Assembly: GCF_036373705.1 (NCBI RefSeq)
Contig: NC_089852.1
Coordinates: 32,439,707-32,503,706 of the forward strand
Length of the DNA: 64,000 nt
Source of the DNA: Amia ocellicauda
Lineage: Eukaryota; Chordata; Actinopteri; Amiiformes; Amiidae
Reading direction: 5' to 3'
Shown: in pieces, positions 20,480 through 32,097 of the stretch
Layout of the letters: every line of letters begins with the position of its first letter
How positions within the stretch are numbered: the first letter of the stretch is position 1
Made by a program: the position numbers and the translations under genes
Notes under the pieces: generated by a model
What the model was told of the DNA's origin: nothing
Seen by the model: the letters and a program-made list of their open reading frames with translations, nothing else
The model's database searches: none

Positions 20480-20659
20480 ATGTCATATTTGATAAAGTAT
20501 TTTAAGTATTTTAAATACACAAAATAAAATCTCTCAAAGTATTTTGTTACAAATTACATCTGATCATTTTCCGTCCAGCAAAATACAAATGACAAAATAC
20601 TCAAAAGTAATTAAATACTGTATTTTAAATACATTTCATTGAAATACTGCCCATCTCTG
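20480..20659 (-). mobile_element. hAT-like MITE end
   Basis: Reading the minus strand from 20659 gives CAGAGATGGGCAGTATTT followed by repeated ATTTAAAATAC / AAAATACTT words, the appearance of a very common non-autonomous hAT element of fishes. Its other end was not located. Confidence 0.6.
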
Positions 20660-21599
20660 AATGTGACTAGGCATGTATGAGAAAGAAACTACCAGAAACA
20701 GACTGTGTGTCTGGGAATTAATTGAATAATGCACTAAACATAATGAACAGATTAAAGTAATGATTCATTATTGAATAGTTACACGAGATATGTATGTGAT
20801 TGCAATTCAGCTAAAGCGGTCTAATACCAATATTCATATATATATTTGAATAGACAGAGATAAATAGACTATAGATTAAGTAGTACTTTTGTACTTTTAT
20901 GTTGTGACACTGTCACATTGAAATAATGTGTCCTGATAAACTGAAAAACGAATGAATGCATAGCACAGAACAAAATAAAAATGTGTATCTGTGTATATAT
21001 GTATAGAATGTTCCATTGCAATGATTACTAAAGTGGGTAGCAGTGGGTCTATGTTAACCTACAGAGTCAATGTCCTATAGCGGTCTTTCAGCGCAGGCTC
21101 CCAGTAAAAGGGGAGGGTTTCCCCATGCACAAAATAAGAGAAAATAAGAAAATGGAAGGAAGAGAGAAAAATGTTTGGCATCAGCTTTGAATAGCTGCAG
21201 CAATTAAAATCCTGTTTTTTATCTGTGTCCTGCCTTATGTTAAGAATGAATATACACTATTATAGTGGTACGCGAAGTGAAGAAAACTCGCTGGATTACG
21301 CACGGCAATGCAGGAGACCATGGATCCTCTCATTCCAGTTCTAAACAAACAAAACTATGGATTACGTTTCAATGTTTTTCTACTAGTGGGAGTGATCTTT
21401 TTCTCTTTTTTGAAGTGGTCGTTAACCTTCTTGAAGAGCCGGTATAATGTTTTATATTAATATTTGAAATACTAATATGTCAACAGAGTCAATTGTATTA
21501 ATTGTCAAGTAAGCAAACTTTAGCAAGGCTGTTTTTATGAGTGCTGACGCTGCAGAAGTCCCTCCCAGCATTTGCTTCATGGATTTCTGTGGCTTATCT
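20660..21599. other. no gene recognised
   Basis: AT-rich intergenic sequence with no coding similarity; it contains the midpoint between the B1 and B2 receptor copies but no inverted repeat was obvious there. Confidence 0.4.
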
Positions 21600-21975
21600 T
21601 AAGGCTGGAGAGGTCACATCATAGATTGATTGACAGTTGCTAATGATGACCGTGGGATCGGACCTCTCGCAGTACATGAAAGGAAGCCATCTGGTTTCCG
21701 CATCCCACACCTCCCCTAGGAAGACAACCACAAACATTACAAAGGTCAGCGACCTGACCTCAAAACAACACTTCTTGGAAACATGTGACTAGACCCTGCC
21801 CACAGAACTACATGTCATGCATTGTATAAAAGCTGTTAATTTTTTGTTGTTCAGAGAGACTCCACTCAGGTGGAGAGCTTCCATGTCGGGGCCTTCCAGG
21901 CCGGGCATGTTAACTAAATACATTATCCTCTGTGCTTTAAGACTTCAATTCTTTACTGGGTTCTTTACTTCTTTT
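21600..21975 (+). mobile_element. LTR family C fragment 3, plus strand
   Basis: The only plus-strand copy. It runs from GGTCACATCATAGATTGATT through the TATA box TATAAA (21825-21830) to CCAGGCCGGGCATGTTAA and the slightly altered polyadenylation region at about 21912, then CTTTACTGGGTTC. Orientation of promoter before polyadenylation signal gives the strand. Confidence 0.7.
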
Positions 21976-22893
21976 TCAGGTTATTGGTCTGTTTTTGGGA
22001 AGCTCGCATAAGGAAGAAGCCGATCATAAACTGAACTGTATTTAACTGATTTCTCAGTACATATTAGTTAAAGACTCAATGGGATCAATTATAAAGGAAA
22101 ATACATTAATACAAATGATTGTAATGTAAAAAGAAAATGATATAAATTTGATTTATATATCATTTTCGTTTTGAATTCTATTTGGATGTTGTGAAGCATA
22201 ATCAGGATTAACGTGAATTGGGAAAATAATCGAATCTTCTAGGCTCAGAGAATGAAATGCTCAATTAATATAAAATTAGGAAACCTCTTTACAAACACAA
22301 AATAACTAAATAGTATTATGAATTTGGACTATTAAGCAGTAGTTGCAGTACAGTCTGCACCTTCTTGAAAGTGGTTGTGCATACATACTAGATTGGGTTT
22401 CTATAGAGATTGATTAACCCTTCCATTGAGTGGGGAAGGAAATTAAGCCTATAGATTGTCACACATCAAACAACAGCAAAGCTAATTCAAGGGGCTTCTG
22501 ACTTGGTGTGAGTCACATGTGCCGGCCTGCTTAAAAGTGCAATTAGTATTGTTGCTGAATCACTATGATGCACTATGTTTTGAATAAGAGTCTATTGTAA
22601 TTTACAGAAAACCTGTGGTTAGTGAATATAAGACTGAATTACTGAAATATTTCCCTTCAGAAACAGTATAGCAAGATACACGGAATTGACACGAGTTGGT
22701 TAATTAATTATTTAATGTTGGTTGTTCATTCAAAACAATCCATGATGGAGAATCAACCTTCACACATCAAGACTGCCATCCTTACAACTCTAGGGAACCA
22801 CAGAAAAACCTAGAGAATACAGCAACTCTATTTGAATACAGGTGGTGGATAAATAAATTTAGCAGGATTATGCTTTTTTCAGATTTGGAATCA

Positions 22894-22896
<3 letters not shown>
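21976..22896. other. no gene recognised
   Basis: AT-rich intergenic DNA; no similarity recognised. Confidence 0.4.

Positions 22897-22930
<34 letters not shown>
22897..22930. repeat. (AT)n microsatellite
   Basis: 17 AT units at the edge of the next solo LTR; may have arisen from its target site. Confidence 0.95.
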
Positions 22931-22933
<3 letters not shown>

Positions 22934-23359
22934 AGCGCCCACTGTGCTGGCGTAGTAAAAGAGGAGGCAAACACTGGATATTTAACAACAATGCTCTTTA
23001 TTTAGCTGCAAAAGCAGCACTTCTGCACATGCACTTATAGCAGCACTAACAAGTGCTAGAACCAGGCAGAGACAGAGCCACAAACATTAGGGAATAGGAG
23101 GGGTCTCCCCATAGGGGCAGACCGACACACTTAGGGTGAAAAGACTGGGCAAACACATAGGTAGGTCACAGTAGGTGAGGGCACACACATAGACAGACAC
23201 TAACCCCAACAACAATAGCCCAACAACACAATACCCCCAAACACAACAATAAACAGGCAAACAACACAGAACAATGCAACTCAAATGTACCACAATGCTG
23301 GGATGCTGCCACAACAGTTCTCCATTAGTCCTGCAGACGGCAGCAGCAGGCGTGCTACA
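22931..23359 (-). mobile_element. probable solo LTR, minus strand
   Basis: Bounded by TGTAGCGCCC and the complement-type end GCGTGCTACA, i.e. TG...CA ends with a 6-bp inverted repeat. On the minus strand an AATAAA (about 23000) lies roughly 70 bases before the end, as expected for R/U5. A target duplication is hard to verify because the left flank is TA repeat (TATAT versus CTATA). Unrelated to the other LTRs here. Confidence 0.65.
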
Positions 23360-23643
23360 CTATATTATTACTATTGTCAATTAACCTGGCTCCCCACTGC
23401 AGTTCCACAAGCACAACATAGATGAAGACAAGACAAGACATACTTCATAATGGGCTGCATAGGCCAACATCTTCTGTGCACAATTTCCACAGCAGATCTG
23501 GGTGCCATAAGGAGGGCTGGCACACCTATCCCTGACAATACCACTAGGGTCACTATTGGCTGAATTCAGACAATTTGCTTTGAAGGTGATACAGTTATGG
23601 TTGTCATGCAATCTAAAGTAATAACGTCTTTTATGGATACTTT

Positions 23644-24558
23644 TCAGTAACAGTGAGACAGAACTTTACTTGATAGTTTTCTACTAAATAATGTGTTTTT
23701 AAATGTTGTTCTTACTTTTGCTATCCTCATCCCATACATAATTGGATTGAGGAATGGAGGAATAATTAAAAAGTACACTGAAGCAAGTGCTTCATGGAGA
23801 ACATGCCTCATATCAAATCTACTTTGAATTGATTCAAAGAAACAGCCAACTGAGAAGACCAAATGGGGGGTGCAGGTGTTTAAGGCTTTGAACTGGGACT
23901 CCTTGGAAGCCTTTAAGCAGATTCTAAGAATTTGTGCATATGAATACAAAATCGGGACTAATGGGATTATTACAGAAAACACCAGACTGAACATCCCGTA
24001 AATGTTGTAAGTCGTTGTATCAACACAGGCAAGCCTGACCAGTGAATAGTTGTCACAATAAACTTTCTTTATGATGTTCCCACATAATGGCAGTGTGTAG
24101 TGAGAGTAAGGGTGATTCTACTTACAGAATACAACCAGGTCAATACAATAAATGCACACACTTTGCTAGGAGTCATGATGGCACTGTACTGCAAAGGGCA
24201 ACAGATGGACACATACCTGTCATATGCCATTACAGCTAAATTGGAAAACTCAACATTCCCATAGCAATGCAAGCAAAAAATCTGCACAATACAATAATCA
24301 CGCGAAATGTCAGGCATTATTGTTAAAATATTGTCGAAAATGGAAGGGAACAAGCCAGTACTTCCATATAATTCATTAATTGCCAGATTGCACATCAATA
24401 AATAAATAGGTTCATGCAGGTTCCTCTCTGCAAAGATAATTCCAATAAGGAATGAATTTGTGAAAATGATACAACATTAGTATAACGCTAAAGTAGAAAT
24501 ATCTAATCTGTCCCATTTCACCATAAGCAGCCAGTATGAATGATGTGATGTTCTTCAT
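23644..24558 (-). pseudogene. odorant receptor pseudogene B2
   Basis: Clear relative of B1 on the opposite strand, starting at 24558 with MKNITSFILAAYGEMGQIRY. At least two frame changes break it: one near 24410-24430, just before the helix 2 entry, and one near 24080-24100, after helix 4. The loop 2 motif (LCGNII, VYCDNY) is in the second new frame and runs on into the intact last third at 23994-23644. The remaining signatures are good: MAYDRYVSICCPLQY with the normal Val after DRY, KALNTCTPHL, and PPFLNPIMYGMR. There is also a short loss near the helix 6 to loop 3 region (VLHEALASVYFL). It is a recent pseudogene, since the sequence is still easily read. Confidence 0.93.
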
Positions 24559-24980
24559 GTTCTTCAATTTTGAATCAGCTGTCTTCTGAGGGACAAAGAA
24601 CATGATTATAACTGTATGCCTTTGTTGTGGATAAGTTGCCTGCTTGGTATTTTATTCATTATGGGAAAGAACAATAATATATGTATACACATACATACAT
24701 ACATGTATATACATAAATATATATATATAAGATAAAAATAATCATCATCATGATATAAACTGAACTTTTTGTATACATCTGATTTAAATCCTGCAAAGTA
24801 CTTCTTTGTGATGAACATTCAAATTAATCTTTTAATTACCTGAAGCAGCTGAGACACCTGCGCTGGAAGCTCATTTCTTTATTTTATCTCTACCTGTCCA
24901 AAAACTGAACATTAGGACACTGATCCTGTATAATCAGGAACCCGCCAGATACAAACTCTGCATGTATGTAGGATCGGAAT

Positions 24981-25830
24981 TGTTGGGGTAAAATCGCCCC
25001 CTATGTATTGTATATACCCACTCTATAATACTCTGCATGTTGGGAGAACAGAGTACAAGGATTTTTATATAACATATTCTACTAACTGTTAGGAATTATT
25101 AAGCTTTGTTCTGATATTAGGTAGACATACTGATTATTTAACCTACTGTTACCATGTAACTCATTGTATTGTATTCTGACTGTAGGATTAGATTAGAACA
25201 GACGCTGCAGATTTGACATTGACATATCTCACTGGAAATGTTGCCATGGCAGGGGGGCTGAAATTTGTCATAATTGCAGAAATAACATAAATAACATACT
25301 CACGCATAACTATTTCTGTGAAAGTCTAGACTCACGGCCTTTCCCTCAACTCTATCTTGGAAATGTCAAACCACAATCTCCCTATATTTATATTATATTT
25401 TGAGGAACAGCTCAGAGCTGACAACATAAACAATATACATGCTGCTCTTCAGACAAACCAGAAATAAGATAGAGTCCCACATCATCTACTGCTAGGCAAA
25501 CCGTGCAGATATGTCAACTTAAACTGTCGAGTGTGTTAGGGGTTATAGTATTGAACACATTTCATGTCTGCCTAGCAACTAGGTCTGTAATATGATGTGT
25601 CCTGCCCCGGAACTCTGACTTCTGACATGTATAAAACTGTGTGCTGTGACAGAAATAAACTGAAGACAAACGATCTGGCATTGTGTCGATGACTTTTTTC
25701 TTCCCGAGCTCGTCTCCTGCGGAGGATCCACCATCCTGCACTGACGGCACTGGGTTATCCTAGTCCAGGGGTTATCCTAGTCCAGGGAGCCTGAAGGGTG
25801 TACTTCTGGTGAAGTAGTTTTACCTTAACA
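24981..25830 (+). mobile_element. complete solo retroviral LTR
   Basis: 850 bp from TGTTGGGGTAAAAT to TTTTACCTTAACA, whose ends form an inverted repeat (TGTT..GGTAAAA). It is flanked by a perfect 5-bp target duplication GGAAT (24976-24980 and 25831-25835). Its first 450 bp match the truncated 3' LTR at 1902-2337. Promoter TATAAAA is at 25630-25636 and polyadenylation signal AATAAA at 25654-25659, so R is very short. A 17-18 bp direct repeat (GGTTATCCTAGTCCAGG) sits near 25752-25787. Recombination between two LTRs deleted the retrovirus itself. Confidence 0.95.
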
Positions 25831-25835
25831 GGAAT

Positions 25836-26545
25836 CTAGGCACATACATTAAAAATATTTAAAACATAATATTTTATATATAGAACTTATATTACCTAAT
25901 CATCTGTGTGTACCACAATTCAATCAACCATGTCCAATAACTTAAATACATAAGCACTGGCATGTAGAAAGGTAGAGCAACACAGACATTATCCTGTAGT
26001 TGTCTTGAACTAACTTTTCAATATTGCTTTTCATTACAGCTGAATTAACTTAAAACATCTCTTGAAACAAAATCACAAGTCTATATATTTATTTAAAGTA
26101 ACTAGATGTTTGCTTGTTACAGAGTGACAGCCAGAATGAGAAGAAGCACATGACATAGCACATGTCTGTTACCTGAAAGTCCTTTGTCACTGGGGGGGGG
26201 TCTGTGAGCCAACTGAAACGGTATTCATGTGTGTGCCTTATATAATTAACTCCATGAAAAAATAAAACAGGGCTGATTTGATCAGGGAAAATGTCCAACA
26301 CAAATCTTGCCACAGGTGTCATGATGAATAACACTTTGTTCACACTGTCATTATGTACGCCCAGAGCACCAATGGTCATACCACTGGGAATTGTCTTTTC
26401 AGACAGTACAAGAAAACCAACACAGCAGTGTGGATGGAAAGAGTAGCTAGCAATGATACCCCCACATGCACACAGATGTGTCTGTCAATATTATTATCAG
26501 CTCAAGTGAAATGTTGGCTTTGGTTCTTTATTTTTAACAGAGATG
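25836..26545. other. no gene recognised
   Basis: AT-rich intergenic sequence; a run of nine G at about 26192-26200. No coding similarity. Confidence 0.4.
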
Positions 26546-26548
26546 CTG

Positions 26549-26626
<78 letters not shown>
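26546..26626. repeat. compound (ATT)n-(AGT)n microsatellite
   Basis: About 11 ATT units run straight into about 15 AGT units. Both motifs keep the same 3-base phase. Confidence 0.97.
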
Positions 26627-26627
<1 letters not shown>

Positions 26628-26764
26628 CTATTATTCACAGGATGGCAGTAAAATGTTGGTTTGTATCTTGTGTTTTTTCAATACTTGTATTTATTTTTAC
26701 AAATAACCCCTTTCCTATTTGTATGGGGATGATTTCACGTTGTGTGTGCAATGTATGATAATGA

Positions 26765-28797
26765 GCCTAGGGGCAAGTCTAAAACAATGGTGTACAATTT
26801 TAGAAAAGTAAACCTTGAAGGTATGAGGCAGCACTTAGAAGAGGTAGACTGGAGCACACTGGATACAGATTCAGTTGAAAATGGATGGTTATATTTTAAG
26901 AATATACTACTTGAGGCTCAGGAGAAATTTGTACCAAAACTTATCAAATTGAGGACCAAAAAACATTGGTCAAAATGGTTTAATAGAGGTATGCAAAAAA
27001 TATAAAGAGAAAGAAAATGCTGTATAGCGTATACAAAAGGGATAGAGATTAAACTAAATACAAAAAATACAAAAAATACAAAAAAAGAAACATAGCTCTT
27101 GGAGCTAAAACTAATGCAAAGAGCATTTTTCAATATTACAGCAGCAAGAGGTCAATAAAGGAGGAAGTGAAACAGTTAAAGGGCAAAAATTGTAGTATCT
27201 TTGAAAATCAACAAGATGTGGCAAATGTTCTAAACAAGTATTTCACAGAGTTTTTTACAAAAGAAAAAATTGATAATATGCCACAGGTGAACAACCAGTC
27301 CAGTCAAACCCTAAGAGAGATCAGGATAAATTAGGAGGAGGTACTAAAGGGACTAGCAGAATTAAAGACAAACAAATCACCTGTTGCCAGATGGGATCTT
27401 TCCAACAGTAGGGAAATCATTTTTAGGCCGCTAACTCAAATATTCCAAATGACACTTAGAACAGGGGATGTGCCAACTGACTGGAAGACAACCAATGTCA
27501 TACCAATCCACAAGAAAGGGGACAAAACTGAGCCAGGAAATTACAGACCAATCAGTCTCACCTGCATTACTTATAGAGGAGCATCTTAATGAAAACCATA
27601 TTCTTGGAGATAGTCAACATCCGTTTAGATGAGGCAGATCATGTCTTACTAATTTATTTGAGTTTTTCGAACACACAACTGCAGCTGTAGATCATGTGAA
27701 AGCATATGATATGATATACTTAGATTTTCAGAAAGCTTTTGATAAGGTTCCACACCAAAGACTGATCCTCAAATTGGAAGCTATAGGCATTCAGGGTAAT
27801 GTAAGTAGATGGATTATGAACTGGTTGATGTATAGGAAACAGAGGGTGTCAATTAGAGGAGTTGCTTTTTAATGGAGTGAGGTTGTTAGTGGAGTTCCAC
27901 AGGGATCAGTACTAGGGCCTTTGCTTTTTCTAATCTATATTAATGATCTGGACTCTGGGATAGTTAGCAAACTTGTAAAAATTGCAGATGATACTAAAAC
28001 AGATAATATTGAGTTGTGACACCTGGCAGATGAAATTCAATGTGGACAAGTGCAAGGTATTACATGCATGTAACAAAAATGTCCACTATAATTACACTAT
28101 GGGAGGAATAGAACTAGATTAAGTAATGCATGAGAAAGACCTATGAGTCTATGTGGACTTATCACTTGCTCCATCCAAACAATGTGGGGAAGCAATACAA
28201 AAGGCAAACAGAATGTTAAGGTATCATAAGTGTAGAATTTAAAACAAGGGAAGTAATGTTAAGACTGTACAATGCGCTAGTTAGACCTCATCTGGAATAC
28301 TGTGTACAGGTCTGGGCTCCACACTTCAAGAAGGATATTGCTGCTCTAGAGACAGTTCAGAGGAGAGCAACCAGATTTATTCCAGTTCTGAAGGGAATGT
28401 CCTACTCGGAGAGACTGAGGGAACTGAACCTTTTCAACCTGGAACAGAGGAGACTACGTGGGACTTGATCCAAGTCTTCAAAATCATGAAGGGCATCGAC
28501 CACATCAAACCAGAGGAGCTTTTCCAGATCAGCAGGCACACACGGACCCAGGGACACAAATGGAAATTGGGCTTCAAGGCATTCAAAACGGAAAACAGGA
28601 GACACTTCTTCACACAGAGACTTGTCACAATCTGGAACAAACTCCCCAGCGATGTGGTTGAAGCTGAAAATTTGAGAACATTTAAAAATAGAATGGATAG
28701 GATCCTTGGATCACTTAGTTATTAACGGACACCAAACAAGCATGATGGGTCGAATGGCCTCCTCTCGTTTGTAAGCTTTCTTATGTTCTTATGTTCC
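26765..28797 (+). mobile_element. LINE, CR1/L2 group, 5'-truncated and decayed
   Basis: Contains the remains of a reverse transcriptase in several frames: NYRPISL-type codons at 27539-27562, LDFQKAFDKVPH at 27719-27756, [20 protein letters not shown] at 27891-27950, and the catalytic A-D-D at 27984-27992. The C-terminal part is open in pieces (28256-28468, 28465-28725), with [16 protein letters not shown] and [10 protein letters not shown]. The 3' end reads GATGGGTCGAATGGCCTCCT and closes with the short repeat TTCTTATG, the tail of CR1/L2-type LINEs in ray-finned fishes. Several stops and frameshifts mean it is dead. No endonuclease domain was recognised, as expected from 5' truncation. Confidence 0.9.
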
Positions 28798-29179
28798 AAT
28801 TCAAGTTTTGTATAACATATAATGCTACACTTGAAACCTCCTGTTTAAAATTATTGGAAGGCTCAGATTAGGCATATTATTAGTTCAATTAAGTAATTGA
28901 TAGCTCAATTGGAATAAGAAACAAAATGGGTAGGGGGTCCTCCAGGATCAGGGTTGAGAACCACTGGCTTATCTAAATGACATGTTTTTATTTTGTGTGT
29001 ATTGTTAATTTTACTGTTAATGCAAAATTGTATTAAAGTATGACTTGAATTCAGTTTATTTCTACAAAAGCATTGCGTTATTTCAATTATATACTGCAAG
29101 TGGTGTAATAATAGCATTGTTTAATTTAGGAACTTAAAGTCAGACTTGCAACATTGATATGATTGATACAATGTTATAC
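28798..29179. other. no gene recognised
   Basis: AT-rich spacer. 28925-28975 (CTCCAGGATCAGGGTTGAGA) resembles a scrap of a dispersed fish repeat, too short to name. Confidence 0.35.
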
Positions 29180-29342
29180 AGAAGTCAGAATCCAACGTCA
29201 AATTTTGGTCATATACTGGTTGTATGTGAAAGTTGGAATGATGTCAGATTCTGACGTTGTAACAACATTATTCTAACATCAATCCAACTTTCATATAAAA
29301 CCATCATATGACCAAAATCTGACATCAGATTCTGACATCAAT
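29180..29342. mobile_element. palindromic MITE-like element
   Basis: Imperfect palindrome about 160 bp long centred near 29262. GTCAGAATCC...AAATTTTGGTCATAT on the left pairs with ATATGACCAAAATCTGACAT...GATTCTGAC on the right, with CAGATTCTGACGTTGTAACA in the middle. Such fold-back elements are usually non-autonomous DNA transposons. The superfamily is not clear. Confidence 0.65.
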
Positions 29343-29763
29343 GCAGCGTATACTATAAATTATTATTATGAGTTTAAATTACTATCACTAATTATTTGAT
29401 TTGACACTAATTATCTTTTATATTGGTTTATTGGATTGTATTATTATGGGTTCTTATGTTTTGATGTATTTTCTTTGCATTTCACTTATTTAATATGGTT
29501 GTTGTGTGGAACACATTTTTTTGTTTATTATGAGCTTCTAAACTGAAGGACATCCACGTATACAATGAGGTATGTCACCTGCGCTGTAATACCAATTACC
29601 TGTTTCCACCTGCTCCCTAGTGCTAATTGTTTTACCCTGAGTGCTTTAAATGGGGTGTGTGGTGCAGAGAGGGTAGAGCTTCATTACCATCAAGACACGG
29701 ACGAGAGAGGACTGTGAGTCAGCCGGGAGCAGGGCCCAGTAGTGCTGCTTTCCCGATTGGATG

Positions 29764-29981
29764 TGTAGCGTTAAGGGGGTGGGGGGTGTATTTTGATAGA
29801 GCATTCTAGCCCTGAGCTGGAGCTCTGATGTAAAGAAGACTTCTCCCCCCAAAGTTACCAGAATTCCTGAGCTCATCAGCCCATTAACTGTTCTATGTCA
29901 AAATGACAGTTTAGGGAGTCGGCTCACCTAGAATGGGCCAAATGGCTTGGAATCCCTTCTGTGAAAATGTCTGGGGAATGG
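29764..29981 (+). mobile_element. 5' LTR (partial) of gag-protease element
   Basis: Begins TGTAGCGTTAAG and matches the 3' LTR at 33387 through CCAAATGGCTTGGAATCCCT and AAAATGTCTGGGGAAT. The match stops at about 29981, where DIRS sequence starts, so only the first 218 bp of the LTR survive. Confidence 0.85.
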
Positions 29982-30636
29982 CACAAGACAGCTCTTCTCT
30001 CTGTTGACCCGAAGGCCCAACTCAGAGAGGCGGTTGAGGATTAGGGGTGGAAACCGCCATCTTTCTTGGGCACAAGGAAGTATGGGGAATAGAATCCCTT
30101 GTGCTGCCCGGGAGGGGGCATTTCGCAGATTGTGCGTTTCTCCCAGAGAGCGGCGATTTTGACGTGAAGTGCCGCACACTGCAACGGGTCCCTCACTCGC
30201 GTCCACACCACGCCTCTGAAGGGGGGTGGACGGGTCTGGAACTGTAGGGAGTAGCCAACTGTTATAATTTGGAGCACCCAGGAGTCCTGGGTGCGGAGGT
30301 GCCAATTGGAGAGTTGCTGGCAGGTGTATGGGTGGGCCAGAGGCTGCAGGAACACTTCAGGTGCTGCGGCGTGGGAGGTGGAGGGGGCGGAGGTCCGCTG
30401 CCCGTCCTCTTTCCACGGCTCCTGGCATTAGGCCTGGCTCTACCGCGGCGGGCCTGGGTAGGCGCCTGCCTGCTGGTGAATTGCTGACGCAGGTCAGCAG
30501 GAGGGTGGGGCTGCTGCTGCCTAGGGGCTGGCCGTCTAGGCCCTGCAGTTTGTCTGCGGGTCTGGCCCAGAGGTGCTGCTTGGGGGCTCGGGCTAGCTGT
30601 AGCGACTGCTCTCTCTCCTGAAGGGAGCGTGCCAGC
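29982..30636 (-). mobile_element. DIRS reverse transcriptase/gag fragment
   Basis: Matches the larger DIRS copy in the same orientation: CAAGGAAGTATGGGGAATA and the surrounding 30040-30180 align to 58370-58480, and 29995-30030 aligns to 57960-57995. About 360 bp in between is missing. It is inserted in, or has replaced, part of the 5' LTR of the gag-protease element. Coding frames are broken. Confidence 0.8.
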
Positions 30637-30640
30637 ATGC

Positions 30641-30669
<29 letters not shown>
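30641..30669. repeat. (AAT)n microsatellite
   Basis: About nine AAT units at the right edge of the DIRS fragment, resembling a site of joining or tail. Confidence 0.9.
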
Positions 30670-30672
<3 letters not shown>

Positions 30673-30806
30673 AAACAAACTTTTTGTAGGCACGATACAC
30701 TGTTTGTACTGTTTGAAATTATTTAAGACAATGTCAAGACGAATTGGAAACAACTCTGATCCAAGTAAAAAGTCTGTAAAGTGACAGAGATAAGGGCACT
30801 GTAAAA

Positions 30807-31838
30807 ATGGAGATACTCGAAGACGATGTCAGACATTTAAAAAAGGACAGTGAAGAGACGAGGAGAGTAAATCAGGAGCTTAGGGGAGAACTCAGATCAA
30901 GTGAAGTTGAAAATGAGCGTCTCAAGCAACAAATAGAAGCCCTGAAAGCTGCCTCACGGTGGGCTGTAAAGCTGACACCTGACAGCAAAAAGGAACAGCC
31001 GGAACAGGCCAATGTACGGAGTCACACACCTTCTCTATATCTAAGCCCCGGGTTGCCTCGCCCTGATCGTTCCCATCCCCGTAGTCATTCCCCACCCAGG
31101 GTAAGAAGCTCGTCGCACAGGCGAACTTCCTCTCCCGAGAGCCATGACCGAAATGTTAACATGCGCCAGTTGAGAGAACTGGGTAAAGATTGTGAAACCT
31201 TTAACCCAGCAGACAAGGAAGGAAATGTGGAAGCATATATTAAGGACATTAAGTATGCCTTGCGTTTATATCCTGAGGCTACGAAGAAGGAAAAGGTTCT
31301 CCTAATCCACAAAACCACCTCTCGCCAAGTCCATTCTTGGATGGAGTGGCAAGGGTCCATGGTCTGCGATAGTTTTCAACGTTTGTGCAGAGCATTAATT
31401 AGGGACTATTCCAGGTTCATTGATCCGGTGGCAGCAGTGACTGCCGCACACCAGATCAAACAGGGTAAGCATGAGTCCCCCTGCGATTACTATGAAAAGC
31501 TTAGGAAAACCTATTTTGCGGGTCAAGATCGACCCGGGGCCGAGGAAGAGGTGAGCTTTAAGGGTTTGTTTGTTGCTAATTTGTTCCCAACGATTAAGGA
31601 AATGATCATATTACATGCAGACACAATGTATATGAACATGGCCGAAATTCGTAAAATGGCACAGAAAGCTTGCGGAAGCAAGTACAATAGTGCTTCTGAT
31701 CGTAAAGATACAAGCACCCGAGTACTGGCAATGCACTCTGAGAGCCCTGTTTCTCCACTGGAGTTAGAGCGGACAGAGATTCAAATCAAAGAAAGAACCT
31801 CCCAAGGATGGAACCCAAGACACCCAGGCTTACAATAA
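30807..31838 (+). CDS. LTR-element Gag-like protein
   Basis: 343-residue ORF inside the LTR pair. Residues 1-50 are a heptad-rich charged coiled coil (ILEDDVRHLKKDSEE...). 70-115 is a Pro/Ser/Arg-rich stretch. From about 120 comes a Gag capsid-like domain (FNPADKEGNVEAYIKDIKYA, then a KVLLIHKTTS segment), which would assemble the particle shell. An ATG at 30731 opens a short ORF that ends in a stop, one base out of phase, so the original start may have been upstream. After the stop, another frame encodes a strongly basic Lys-rich tail (about 31838-31900), probably the lost nucleic-acid-binding end. No CCHC zinc knuckle was seen. I cannot decide between Ty3/gypsy and endogenous retrovirus. Confidence 0.7.
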   Translation: MEILEDDVRHLKKDSEETRRVNQELRGELRSSEVENERLKQQIEALKAASRWAVKLTPDSKKEQPEQANVRSHTPSLYLSPGLPRPDRSHPRSHSPPRVRSSSHRRTSSPESHDRNVNMRQLRELGKDCETFNPADKEGNVEAYIKDIKYALRLYPEATKKEKVLLIHKTTSRQVHSWMEWQGSMVCDSFQRLCRALIRDYSRFIDPVAAVTAAHQIKQGKHESPCDYYEKLRKTYFAGQDRPGAEEEVSFKGLFVANLFPTIKEMIILHADTMYMNMAEIRKMAQKACGSKYNSASDRKDTSTRVLAMHSESPVSPLELERTEIQIKERTSQGWNPRHPGLQ

Positions 31839-32097
31839 AAAAGAAAAAAAATCCTAAGTGGAGTAAGAGTAAAACAAAGTACAAGAAAAAGTATAAAGGA
31901 AAGAAATCTCCTCCTAGCCCAGTTAAATCAGTCTCTGAGCAATGCTGCAGTTTCTGAGCTACTGCTACGCTTAGCTCTGCTCCATTTGCCCCCTCTTCCC
32001 AAACTGGACGTTAGTAGCCAGGGTAAAGGGCCAGACCTGCCACCTGACGCGTGACTAGCTCTGGAACCACCCCCTGTCCCCACCTCCATGTTTTTGA

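Noticed and set aside
26353-26758. ORFs with poly-Tyr, poly-Ile and poly-Ser
   Set aside because: Frames through the ATT/AGT microsatellite, not genes.
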